From: Alphaproteobacteria bacterium
Lineage (GTDB): Bacteria > Pseudomonadota > Alphaproteobacteria > GCA-2731375
Length of the DNA stretch: 56,373 nucleotides
Direction of reading: 5' to 3'
NCBI GenBank assembly: GCA_021776235.1
Contig: JAJFGG010000094.1
Location: forward strand, 1-56,373
Under the pieces are notes generated by a model. It did no database searches, had not been told where the DNA came from, and saw nothing but the letters and a program-made list of their open reading frames with translations. The position numbers and the translations under genes are program-made. Shown in pieces: positions 35,196 through 43,578 of the stretch (the stretch's first letter is position 1; every line of letters starts with the position of its first letter).

Positions 35196-36161
35196 ATGGG
35201 CTCGAAAATCGTTTTCGTTACACAGTTTCCCGCCGCGGCGGAATTTGCACGGGAACTGGTGCCGGCTGGTTATGATCTGGTCATCGCCGAGGCGGCAAGC
35301 GCGGAATACAAGGCTGCCCTTGCCGATGCGGAGTATCTTGTCGGTTTCGTGGACATGCTGGTCAATGACACGTTGTTTGCTGACGGGCCAAAGCTTCGTC
35401 TGATACAATTGCTCAGCGCGGGCTACGACAATGCGGACATCGCAGCCGCTCGCAAGGCGGGCGTGCCGGTTTCGAACAATGGCGGTGCGAATTCCGTCGC
35501 GGTTTCGGAACACGCATTACTGTTGATGCTGGCGGTGTCCCGCAAACTGGTCCGCCAGCACGCGGATGTAGCGGCCGGCCGTTGGCGCGGCAACGAAACA
35601 CCAAAGTTGTATGAATTGCGCAACAAGACCCTTGGCATTATCGGCCTGGGCACCATTGGCCGGAAGACAGCCCGGTTGGCGCTGGCCTTTGGCATGGAGG
35701 TCATCTATTTCGACATCGCCCGCCTGAGCGAAGGCGAGGAAGACGCCCTCGGTGTGCGGTTCCGCCTGTTGCGGGAGATCCTGCGTGAATCCGATCTGCT
35801 CAGCCTGCACGTCCCGTTGAACAGCTCTACCCGGCACATGATCGGTGCCGCGGAACTGGCCGAGATGAAAGCCTCGGCGATGCTCGTCAATACCAGCCGC
35901 GGCCCGGTTATTGATGAAGCCGCCTTGTATGAGGCCTTGACCTCGGGTGATATTGCTGCCGCCGGCCTGGATGTTTTCGATCAGGAACCGCCGGTGGCCG
36001 ATAACCCCTTGCTTGCTCTCGATAACGTTATTTTGACGGCCCATATGGCCGGGCCGACCTTCGAAAGCAACAAGGCGCGGGTCCGCAACGCATTTGATAA
36101 TGTCCAAAGGGTGAACCGGGGCGAAACGCCGCTTTGGGTGATACCGGAACTATCGGCTTAG
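35196..36161 (+). CDS. D-2-hydroxyacid dehydrogenase
   Basis: The 321-residue NAD(P)-dependent enzyme reduces or oxidises 2-hydroxy acids. It has the dinucleotide motif GLGTIG (150-155) with an acidic residue after strand 2 (YFD, favouring NAD), and the catalytic set Arg235 in NTSRGPVID, Glu264 in FDQEP and His283 in TAHMAG. GGAGG stands eight bases before ATG 35196. Substrate is open (glyoxylate, hydroxypyruvate, phosphoglycerate and others are possible). It is followed by an oppositely oriented LLM gene. Confidence 0.9.
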   Translation: MGSKIVFVTQFPAAAEFARELVPAGYDLVIAEAASAEYKAALADAEYLVGFVDMLVNDTLFADGPKLRLIQLLSAGYDNADIAAARKAGVPVSNNGGANSVAVSEHALLLMLAVSRKLVRQHADVAAGRWRGNETPKLYELRNKTLGIIGLGTIGRKTARLALAFGMEVIYFDIARLSEGEEDALGVRFRLLREILRESDLLSLHVPLNSSTRHMIGAAELAEMKASAMLVNTSRGPVIDEAALYEALTSGDIAAAGLDVFDQEPPVADNPLLALDNVILTAHMAGPTFESNKARVRNAFDNVQRVNRGETPLWVIPELSA

Positions 36162-36208
36162 CGCAGCCAAACGACGCTGATAGAGAACCATTGAGGCGCC
36201 GCCGTTGG

Positions 36209-37051
36209 CTACAATACCGCTTCGGCGATGCGTTCCAGTTGCGCGCCCATCTCGGCCTCTGTTTCGACGTATTCGGGCCGTACAACCACCCTTTCGGCGC
36301 CGGCATCCAGTAGCGACCTCAAATTGGCCCGGTCGGGTTCCTGGCCATAAACTGTAATCGTGATGGACTTCGGGTCACGTCCGGCGGCCTCGGCCATGGT
36401 ATCAAGCTGGCGCCGGCTTTCTTCCAACACCGCCGGACTGATCCGGTTGGGCATCCAGCCATCCGCATGCGCGACAACGCGCCGCAGGACGTTCTTTGCG
36501 AAGCCGCCGATCAGGATCGGCGGATAGGGTTTCTGGGCCGGCTTGGGATATGAGCGTACCGGGGGAAAATCGAAATACTTGCCATGATGCTCCGCCTCTT
36601 CCTGGGTCCACAGCTTTTTCATGACCTCCAAGGCTTCGCGGGTTTGGCTCCATCGATGGGCGAAATCGCCGCCCATGAGTTCGGTCTCCTCCCTGAGCCA
36701 CCCGGTTCCCACGCCAAACAAGAACCGCCCGCCACTGTATAGATCAAGGGTGGCGATTTCCTTTGCCAGCAGCAGCGGGTTCCGCTCCGGCACCAGGGTT
36801 ATCCCCGTCGCCAGCTTGATGCGACTGGTCACGGCCGAGGCCCGCGCCAAAGCGATATAGGGTTCGGTGAAATGAGAATAAGTCCAGGGAATTTCGCCGC
36901 CGGTCGACGGGAACGGGCTTTCCGAATGCACCGGAACCGCCGGGTGCTCGGCATACCAGATGGAATCAAATCCCAGATCCTCGGCTTTTTTGGCCATGAA
37001 GGCGGGGTCGATGTTGTAAGCGGGCAAGGGAACGGCAGTGCCAATTTTCAT
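36209..37051 (-). CDS. LLM-class flavin-dependent oxidoreductase 1
   Basis: The 280-residue protein has the bacterial luciferase-like barrel: MKIGTAVPLPAY, the FDSIWYAEHP strand, ATGITLVPERNPLLLAKEIATLDLYSGGR-like core and GVGTGWLREE. Its pattern resembles the TIGR03619 branch, often F420-linked, but cofactor choice (F420 or FMN) is not readable. ATG 37051 is taken as start; ATG 37066 is an alternative. It is divergent from a second LLM gene, a paired arrangement that may reflect common use. Confidence 0.85.
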   Translation of the reverse strand: MKIGTAVPLPAYNIDPAFMAKKAEDLGFDSIWYAEHPAVPVHSESPFPSTGGEIPWTYSHFTEPYIALARASAVTSRIKLATGITLVPERNPLLLAKEIATLDLYSGGRFLFGVGTGWLREETELMGGDFAHRWSQTREALEVMKKLWTQEEAEHHGKYFDFPPVRSYPKPAQKPYPPILIGGFAKNVLRRVVAHADGWMPNRISPAVLEESRRQLDTMAEAAGRDPKSITITVYGQEPDRANLRSLLDAGAERVVVRPEYVETEAEMGAQLERIAEAVL

Positions 37052-37272
37052 CTCAATACCGTGCATTAAACATGGGGCCAAATGCGTCGCTGCGGACACG
37101 AAAAAAGCAAGCCGTTGTCCAAATTGACCACAAACCTATCGCGTATGCGGAATTTTGACCAGAGATCCGGCCGGATCCGTTGCTGCGCCGCTTTGCGTAA
37201 CCTATTCTTGCCGCCTGGATGAGATAGTCGCATGCCGAATTAGGTGTGGGCGTAGTTGCGGGAGAGCTGGGA

Positions 37273-38292
37273 ATGGCGCAAGAGATGCGGTTCGGCGTGA
37301 TGCAGCGCGGGGTTTTCCCTTGGGAAGAGGATATGCGGGCCCGTTTCCACGAGCTTATGGAGCAAGCCCGCATCCTTGATAAGTTGGGCTATGACTCCCT
37401 CACCACGGGCTCTCATTTTTCCACTTATCCCAATCGGGAATTCATGCAGATACCCTACCTTTGCCGGGTCATGTCCGAGGCGCCGAACATGCGCCTGAAT
37501 GCCGGTATCGTGCTGCTGTCGCTGCACAACCCCCTCGAGGTCGCGGAGAATTTCGCCGCCATGGATGTGATGTCGGGCGGGCGCATGATCTTCGGCTGCG
37601 CACTGGGTTACCGGGATGTGGAATACAAGGCTTTTGGCGTTCGCAAGGGCGAGGGTGTCGCCCGTTTCGAAGAAAATCTGGAAGCGGTGAAAAGGCTCTG
37701 GACGGAAGAGAAGGTGAGCATGGCCGGCTCGCACTTCGAGCTGGACGAGGCGGTTGTCTCCGTGCCCGTGCAGCAAGTGCCCCATCCGCCCATCTGGATT
37801 GGCGCCAATGTCGACAATGCCGTCAGGCGGGCCGCCCGGCTCGGCGATTGCTGGTATCTGAACCCACATCAGAAGCTGGAAACCCTGACCCGGCAGATGG
37901 ATTTGTACCGGGCGGAACTTGACAGGCTGGGCAAGCCGTTTCCGCAAGAGGTGCCGATCCGCCGCGAGGTATTTTGCGCCCGCAGCCATGATCAGGCGGT
38001 CGAGATTGCCGCCCCGTACATGAAACGCCAGTATGATCTTTATCAGGCCTGGGGCCAGAACAAGGCCATGGCCAAGGGTGATCAGGACATCACCATGGAC
38101 TACCACGATCTGGCGCGGGACCGCTTCATCGTCGGCGATCCGGACGAGGTTGCCGAAGAGATGCTGCGCTACCACAGCGTGCTCGGCGTCAACCACATTA
38201 TCATGAGCGTCCAGGGCGTGGGCATGCCCCAGGCCCAGGTGCTGGACACTTTCCACCTGATGGCGGAAGAGGTCTTCCCGAAAGTCCAATAG
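37273..38292 (+). CDS. LLM-class flavin-dependent oxidoreductase 2
   Basis: The 339-residue luciferase-like protein has MRFGVMQRGVFPWEE, NAGIVLLSLHNPLEVAENFA, SGGRMIFGCALGYRDVEY and PPIWIGANVDNAV, typical of flavin monooxygenases of this class. The start ATG 37273 follows GGGAG by nine bases; a GTG at 37246 would lengthen the N-terminus without support. It differs strongly from the divergent LLM gene, so the two are not a recent duplication. Substrate unknown. Confidence 0.88.
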   Translation: MAQEMRFGVMQRGVFPWEEDMRARFHELMEQARILDKLGYDSLTTGSHFSTYPNREFMQIPYLCRVMSEAPNMRLNAGIVLLSLHNPLEVAENFAAMDVMSGGRMIFGCALGYRDVEYKAFGVRKGEGVARFEENLEAVKRLWTEEKVSMAGSHFELDEAVVSVPVQQVPHPPIWIGANVDNAVRRAARLGDCWYLNPHQKLETLTRQMDLYRAELDRLGKPFPQEVPIRREVFCARSHDQAVEIAAPYMKRQYDLYQAWGQNKAMAKGDQDITMDYHDLARDRFIVGDPDEVAEEMLRYHSVLGVNHIIMSVQGVGMPQAQVLDTFHLMAEEVFPKVQ

Positions 38293-38327
38293 CCCCGACG
38301 TGCTCTGACCGCCGATATGCCGCGCGG

Positions 38328-39239
38328 CTACTTGATCGCGCCGGCGGTCAGGCCGGAGACGAAATAGTCCAGGAAGAAGCCAAATAGCAGGATGATAGGC
38401 AACGCACCGGTAAAGCAGGCCGCCATCAGCGAACCCCAATAGTAGATATCGCCCCGGATCAGTTCGGTTATGACGCCGACCGAAAGCGTCTTCGCGGTCT
38501 CGTCCTGGATGAAGATCAGGGAATAGAGCAATTCATTCCAGCAGAGCGTGGCGGAGAACAGGATCGCGCACATGATGCCCGGCATCGCCATGGGCAAGAC
38601 GACACGGAACAGCGCGCCAAGGCGTGAGCAACCGTCAAGGTAGGCGCACTCCTCCACCTCCACGGGAATGGTTTTGAAATAACCCATTAGAAGCCAGGTC
38701 ACGAAAGGGATAAGAAATGTCGGGTAGGTAAGGATCAACGACCAGTAGGTATCCCGGATCGGGATCACATCGTCGATGGTATTGATCACGTCGATCAACG
38801 GCAGAAAAAGCAACGTCTGGGGCACCAGGTAGGTGATGAAAACGGCAACGCCAAACAGCTCCACGCCGCGAAATCGAAGTCGTGCCAGGGCGTAGGCCGC
38901 GAGCGTTCCTATGGTGACGGAAATAATCGTCGAGATCGCAGTGGCGATGAAGGTGTTGAGCATCCAGTGCTCGAAATAGGCAGTGTTGGTCGCCAGATAG
39001 AGGTAGTTCTCGACGGCGATGCCGCTGGCCCAGAATGGCGAATTGCCCAGGTTGTTGATTTCCTGCTCTGATTTCAGGGAGGTGACAAACATGATGTAGA
39101 AGGGGAACAGAGCGAAGGCCAGATACGGCAAGAGCGCAAAATAGTTTGCCGCTGACTTGCGCCGGCGCCAGATCGGAACCTTGTTTAAAGCCAGCGCCCG
39201 GCCGTCGCTGGTCACTAGGGTCGCTGCGCGGGAGCCCAT
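38328..39239 (-). CDS. Orphan carbohydrate-type ABC transporter permease
   Basis: The product (about 303 residues) is an MalG-like permease: a cytoplasmic N-terminus, about six transmembrane helices and the EAA loop in EECAYLDGCSRLGALFRVVLP (197-217) that docks to the ATPase. No ATPase, binding protein or second permease lies nearby, so it is an orphan or the remnant of an operon. AGGATGG eight bases before ATG 39239 supports this start; the open frame continues upstream to 39356 without a match I recognise. It converges on the LLM gene 35 bases away. Confidence 0.82.
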   Translation of the reverse strand: MGSRAATLVTSDGRALALNKVPIWRRRKSAANYFALLPYLAFALFPFYIMFVTSLKSEQEINNLGNSPFWASGIAVENYLYLATNTAYFEHWMLNTFIATAISTIISVTIGTLAAYALARLRFRGVELFGVAVFITYLVPQTLLFLPLIDVINTIDDVIPIRDTYWSLILTYPTFLIPFVTWLLMGYFKTIPVEVEECAYLDGCSRLGALFRVVLPMAMPGIMCAILFSATLCWNELLYSLIFIQDETAKTLSVGVITELIRGDIYYWGSLMAACFTGALPIILLFGFFLDYFVSGLTAGAIK

Positions 39240-39546
39240 GCGGCATACCATCCTCAAGCAATGGATCGGAGAGATTACCGGCACAGGGATGGAAGCAGCC
39301 CGGCCGTTCGCACCCGGCAGGCGCAACTGCCCACCACGTGCACCGAAAATGACCACCGCCAGCCTGCGTCGACTGACGGCTGACCGGCGGGTGATTGCCG
39401 GTTAACGCTTTTCAATTATAGCCGTGATGACCAAAGAAGTCTCATGCCCGTAAACGGGCTCCTATAGCCGGTCCATAAGCTTCGTTGTTGGCCGTCGAGG
39501 GATTGGCCGTTTCTCGGCCAACCCCTCGAGGTAAATGCCCGGGTCT
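39240..39546. other. 307-base gap with one hairpin
   Basis: No convincing gene is seen. A near-perfect 15-bp inverted repeat TCGAGGGATTGGCCG (39495-39509) and CGGCCAACCCCTCGA (39515-39529) lies about 20 bases after the stop of the cyclase gene. It has no T-run, so it may be a non-classical terminator or mRNA-stabilising hairpin. Confidence 0.5.
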
Positions 39547-40644
39547 TCAGGACTGACCAGGCGCGCCGATGGCCACCGGTCGGACGGGCGAACCCGAGCC
39601 GCCACGGGAGCGTAGCGGCAGGATCATCGTGCACGAAGTCCAGACCTTATCCTTGGCCAGGGCGGCCAGATTGGCATTCTGGATCTGATGGATACCCGAT
39701 ACGGCTAAATTCTCGTGGTGTATGGCGAAGGGAAGACCGGCTGGAACGCCTTCCGCCGGACCGGCCTTGCCCATCAACTGACCGTCGTTGACCGGGTCGG
39801 TGAATGGATTGTCCAGGGCCACCAGCACCACCGCTTTTTCACGCAGGTACTGCGCCGCATCGTAGGACAGGCCCGGACCCTTGGTGTAGTACATCTTGCC
39901 GTTGTCGGGATCTTTCCAATTGTCGCTCCAGCCTGTGTAGATGTAAAGCACGTCGCCGGGCAACAAGCCGCGCCAGGCCAGACCCTGTGCCGCCAGCATG
40001 GCCGTAATATCCTTGGTGGTGACCAACTGGCCCGGCTTCATCGCCTGCCCGCCGCCCAGGTGGCTTTTGGCGTCCAGCAGCACCGCGGAGGTGACGATGG
40101 GCGGAACATTCTCGATGCCCAGTTTCAAAAGCGGCGAATCCGCCGACGGTTTGACATCGCTTTGTTCATGACCGCCATAATAATGCGCCTTGGCGGAGGG
40201 AAAATCGCCCTCGCCGTTCCAGGCGTCATCGAAATAGGCAAAATGCCCCAGGGCGTCCATCTGCGTGCCCTGGGCACCAGGTTCGCCGCTGGTGACCTGT
40301 TCGCCGTTGAAGGCGTGTTTGGTGCCGGGAATGCCCACCGTGGGCCGGTACTGGTACTTCAGCGGCACGCCAAAGGGCGACAGCGGCATGCTGTTGGAGC
40401 GGAGATGGGAAATTTCATAGGTTTTTGATTTGGCGTTGGTCAGATGCTGGGCGCAACGCATCCAGGTGCCCGGGCCCAAGGTGTTGGCCATGCCCCTTTG
40501 ATCGCTGGCGGGCCAAGGCGGCATGGGTACCAGGGCCTTGGATTTTGCCACGACGTCGGGATTGCTTTGTGCCCCGGCTGTCTGCGCCAAGCACATTCCG
40601 CTCACCGCAAGCAACGCCGCGGCGCCTAACTGCAATATTTTCAT
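39547..40644 (-). CDS. Exported cyclase-family protein (kynurenine formamidase-like fold)
   Basis: The 365-residue protein begins with a clear signal peptide (MKILQLGAAALLAVSGMC..., cleavage near residue 25). It belongs to the metal-dependent cyclase family of which kynurenine formamidase is the best-known member; the family motif HxGTHxDxPxH appears as GTQMDALGHF (126-135), with Asp130 and His134 kept and the first histidine replaced by Gln128. The start ATG 40644 follows GGGGAGG. A lipid- or metabolite-lactonase role is possible; substrate unknown. Its export is less usual for the family. Confidence 0.8.
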   Translation of the reverse strand: MKILQLGAAALLAVSGMCLAQTAGAQSNPDVVAKSKALVPMPPWPASDQRGMANTLGPGTWMRCAQHLTNAKSKTYEISHLRSNSMPLSPFGVPLKYQYRPTVGIPGTKHAFNGEQVTSGEPGAQGTQMDALGHFAYFDDAWNGEGDFPSAKAHYYGGHEQSDVKPSADSPLLKLGIENVPPIVTSAVLLDAKSHLGGGQAMKPGQLVTTKDITAMLAAQGLAWRGLLPGDVLYIYTGWSDNWKDPDNGKMYYTKGPGLSYDAAQYLREKAVVLVALDNPFTDPVNDGQLMGKAGPAEGVPAGLPFAIHHENLAVSGIHQIQNANLAALAKDKVWTSCTMILPLRSRGGSGSPVRPVAIGAPGQS

Positions 40645-40834
40645 CTTTGCCTCCCCTGAAGCGGTCAATCGTTTTTTGAAAGCCAAGCCCATTTGCGGGC
40701 CGTTATGTCACCAACTATAGAGGCTACAGGGGAGGAAGGAAATTGCCCTTGAAGCTTGCCCGGGCATCCGTCCGTGTAGTCACCAGCCCCGTCGATCAGC
40801 GCCTGATAGCCGAGAGCCTTCCATCGGGCACGGT

Positions 40835-41566
40835 TTAAAGACAGCAGTAACCGCCATCCACGGGGATGGTGACGCCGGTGATGAATCCGGCGGCATCGGA
40901 CGAGGCCAGAAACAATGCCGTGCCGATCATCTCGTCCGGCTTGCCCCAGCGGCCCATGGGCGTGCGTTGCAGGATAGGGTCGGCGATTTCCGGCATATCC
41001 TGGATCGGCGCCGTCAGATTGGTGCTGATCCAGCCGGGCGCGATGGCGTTGACGCGAACGCCGCTCTGCGCCCACAGGGCGCCGAGGCTCATGGTCATTT
41101 GCAGGATCGCCGATTTCGAGGCGCCATAGCCCGGGCCCCGGGGCGAGCCAAAATACGAGGTCATGGAGGCGATATTGATGATCGAGCCGCCTGACGGCTG
41201 TAATTTCGGTTGCAGGCGATGGCACAGGCGGTAGACCGAATTCAGATTGATGTCGATGGTTGCCTCGAAATTCTCCGGATCATAGGCCGCGGCGCCGCGA
41301 AACGTCGTGCCCGCGTTGTTGACCAGCACATCCAGTTGCTCAACGCCTTCCGCCAAAGCCTCCACCGCGGACACGTCCAGCATGTTCACCTGTTGATAGG
41401 TAAAAGCCGAAAGGTCGTCGGGATAATCAGCGATGCCGCCTTTGGTCCCGGTAATGGCCACCCGGGCGCCGGCATCGCGAAAGCCCCGCGCAATGGCCAG
41501 GCCGATGCCGCTGGAGCCACCGGTCACCAGCACAGACCGGCCGGAAAAATCAAAACTTGCGGTCAT
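40835..41566 (-). CDS. SDR-family oxidoreductase
   Basis: The 243-residue enzyme has TGGSSGIG (15-22), NNAG, the catalytic triad Ser134, Tyr147 and Lys151 (YGASK), and the C-terminal VTIPVDGGY of classical SDRs. It begins 21 bases after the TetR gene on the same strand, so the two likely share an mRNA and the regulator may control its own operon. Substrate is unknown. Confidence 0.9.
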   Translation of the reverse strand: MTASFDFSGRSVLVTGGSSGIGLAIARGFRDAGARVAITGTKGGIADYPDDLSAFTYQQVNMLDVSAVEALAEGVEQLDVLVNNAGTTFRGAAAYDPENFEATIDINLNSVYRLCHRLQPKLQPSGGSIINIASMTSYFGSPRGPGYGASKSAILQMTMSLGALWAQSGVRVNAIAPGWISTNLTAPIQDMPEIADPILQRTPMGRWGKPDEMIGTALFLASSDAAGFITGVTIPVDGGYCCL

Positions 41567-41587
41567 GTCAGTTGCTCCAGCTTTGTT

Positions 41588-42223
41588 TTAGGTGCCGCTT
41601 TTCCGAAACTTGGCCTGCGTGGCGCGCCCGATGCACGCCTCAACCATGAACTGCGCCATGTCTTCGATATCATCAGGGGGCACGATCATCAATTCCCGAA
41701 GTGCCGCTACCTCGCAAATGCCAAAAAAGCCAGCCCACAGAGTGCGCGCTAAACGCCGGCGAAAGACCTTGTCGACCCTGAACTGTGGTAGCAGGGCATT
41801 TTCAAGCTCAGCCATGGTCTCCGATACCTTGGAGATGTACCAATTGGGCAGGGGCCGGTCGGTGGGCCAACGAACATGAAACAATTGCCACCAGATGGCC
41901 GGGCGTCGGCGCATGAAGTCAAGCTGTGTCCGGGCCAGGGCCATGACCGTGCCGACCGTTGTTGCGTCCGTCTCGTCGGCGGCCCGCTGTCGCGCCTCGG
42001 CGAGGGCAACGCGCAATTCTTCCAGGGCGCGAACGTTGACATAAAGAAGCAACTCGTCCAGGTCGGCGAAGACATTGTACAGGGTGCCTGGCGCATAACC
42101 GATTGCCTTGGCAATCCGCCGCGCCGTCAGGTTTTCCCCGCCTTCGTCTTCCAAGACGTTGGTCGCTGCCTGGATTGCCATTTCGCGAATTTCCGCCCGC
42201 GTATGATCCTTACGTCTTGCCAT
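41588..42223 (-). CDS. TetR-family transcriptional regulator
   Basis: The 211-residue protein has an N-terminal helix-turn-helix (EIREMAIQAATNVL, NLTARRIAKAIGYAPGTLYNVFADLDELL) and a larger ligand-binding C-terminal part with WHG-type features (FMRRRPAIWWQLFHVRWP). The ATG at 42223 follows AAGG by seven bases; the frame starting at 42247 is less likely. It is divergent from an exported-protein gene, and an inverted repeat in the shared region overlaps both promoters. Confidence 0.9.
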   Translation of the reverse strand: MARRKDHTRAEIREMAIQAATNVLEDEGGENLTARRIAKAIGYAPGTLYNVFADLDELLLYVNVRALEELRVALAEARQRAADETDATTVGTVMALARTQLDFMRRRPAIWWQLFHVRWPTDRPLPNWYISKVSETMAELENALLPQFRVDKVFRRRLARTLWAGFFGICEVAALRELMIVPPDDIEDMAQFMVEACIGRATQAKFRKSGT

Positions 42224-42262
42224 GGCTGGCCTTGTTTTTGTGAACACCGGTCAAAATAACCC

Positions 42263-42311
42263 TTGACGCGTGGGGCGGCAATAGCAATATTATGAACATC
42301 GTTCAATATAT
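42263..42311. promoter_or_regulatory. Divergent promoters with a TetR-type operator candidate
   Basis: Rightward: TTGACG (42263-42268) and AATATT (42286-42291), 17 apart. Leftward: TTGAAC (complement of 42301-42306) and TATTGC (complement of 42278-42283), 17 apart. Across both lies an 11-bp imperfect inverted repeat, ATATTATGAAC (42287-42297) and GTTCAATATAT (42301-42311), 9 of 11 matching with a 3-base centre and a perfect TGAAC/GTTCA core. It is well placed for autorepression by the TetR protein and control of the exported pair. Confidence 0.6.
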
Positions 42312-42324
42312 AAGGAATTTTGCA

Positions 42325-42774
42325 ATGACCATTTCTTTCAAGTCCACGCTTGGACCTTTGCTCTTCGCTTCGACGCTCGCCTCCGTACCGGTCGCGGCTG
42401 AAGCAGCCAGTGTGGCCATTGTCAGTACATCACTGGCGGTGATGGCGTCCGCGACGGCTGCCGGCATGGGCGATCCGGAAGGCTCCGAGCATCTTGTCCT
42501 GCTGCCGGCCTACAGCGTCGCGGGCGTCATTGTCAGTGTTGCGGCCATGGGCGTCGGCACAATCGTTTTGCTCAAGACGACCATCGATGGGTCAACTCAG
42601 GTGGTAAAACTTGCGCTCAAGGGGCTGCAAAAGGGTTCGTTGGCGGTTGGTCAAACCATTACGGCGGTTTCCACCGAAGCCGGCCATATCCTGCTGTCCG
42701 AAGGCAAACTTCTGGCCTTTGCCCCGAACGAAACCGGCAGGCAACTGCTGTACAACGAGGAACTGGGCCAATGA
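42325..42774 (+). CDS. Exported small protein upstream of DUF2145 gene
   Basis: The 149-residue product begins with a signal-peptide-like segment (MTISFKSTLGPLLFASTLAS, then VPVAAEA) and has one further hydrophobic helix (about LPAYSVAGVIVSVAAMGVGT) followed by a polar, Thr-rich tail. No family is recognised. ATG 42325 has AAGGAA eight bases upstream; an ATG at 42292 falls inside the operator and is unlikely. The stop overlaps the next ATG (ATGA), so both proteins are made in concert, probably in the envelope. Confidence 0.72.
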   Translation: MTISFKSTLGPLLFASTLASVPVAAEAASVAIVSTSLAVMASATAAGMGDPEGSEHLVLLPAYSVAGVIVSVAAMGVGTIVLLKTTIDGSTQVVKLALKGLQKGSLAVGQTITAVSTEAGHILLSEGKLLAFAPNETGRQLLYNEELGQ

Positions 42775-43559
42775 TTGCCCGAGCAATCCTCGGCGTGTTT
42801 GCCATCTGTTTGGCGACCTGGCCGGCGCTGGCCGGGACACAATGCAGCGAAAAAGCGCCGACCGCTGAAATGATCGCCAAGGCCGTCGAAGTGGCCACGG
42901 CGACTTATGCGGCGTTGGAGCATAGCGGCGCGGAGACCGCGATCCTGGCGCGGGTCGGCGCTGATATTTCCCAACATGGGCTTCGATACACCCATGCCGG
43001 ATTTGTCCTGCGCGACCATCCGAAAGGGCGCTGGATAGTGCGCCATCAACTCAATATCTGCGCGACGGACCAGTCAAGGATTTACGATCAGGGCCTGTTG
43101 AATTTTCTTCTCGACGACCCTTTGGCCTATGAGGTGCTCGTCATAATACCGACGCCTTCCATGCAGCGCCGGATTGGCGTAACGGTTCAATCGCCGGCGG
43201 CACTGGCGATGCATCATCCAAACTATAGCATGATCGCCAATCCCTTCAGCACCATGTACCAGAATTCAAACCAATGGATGCTGGAACTGTTGGCAATGGC
43301 CCGGGCATCGGACGGTATGCCGTCCGACCGTCGCCAAGCGCAGGCGGTGCTACGCCGTACGGGCTATCGACCGACACAAATATCCATCTCGCCCTTCATG
43401 GCGTTGGGGGCCTCGCTGTTTCGTGCAAATGTCCGATTTGACGACCATGAACAGCAAGAACGCGACAATGGCCGTTACAACGTTGCCAGTGTGCGTTCAA
43501 TCAGGGATTATCTGCGTTTGCAAGGTGGAACAAGCCGCGAATTAGTGATCAAGCCGTAA
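42771..43559 (+). CDS. DUF2145 family exported protein
   Basis: The 262-residue protein has a signal peptide (about residues 1-21) and the DUF2145 features RYTHAGFVLRD, WIVRHQLN, YDQGLLNFLLDDP, HHPNYSMIANPFSTMYQNSNQW and GYRPTQIS. Conserved His, Asn and Tyr residues suggest a cysteine-protease or hydrolase-like fold of unknown role. It overlaps the preceding gene by four bases. Expression is presumably under the TetR-site promoter at 42263. Confidence 0.85.
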   Translation: MIARAILGVFAICLATWPALAGTQCSEKAPTAEMIAKAVEVATATYAALEHSGAETAILARVGADISQHGLRYTHAGFVLRDHPKGRWIVRHQLNICATDQSRIYDQGLLNFLLDDPLAYEVLVIIPTPSMQRRIGVTVQSPAALAMHHPNYSMIANPFSTMYQNSNQWMLELLAMARASDGMPSDRRQAQAVLRRTGYRPTQISISPFMALGASLFRANVRFDDHEQQERDNGRYNVASVRSIRDYLRLQGGTSRELVIKP

Positions 43560-43578
43560 GGGATGGCCCCGGCCCGGT

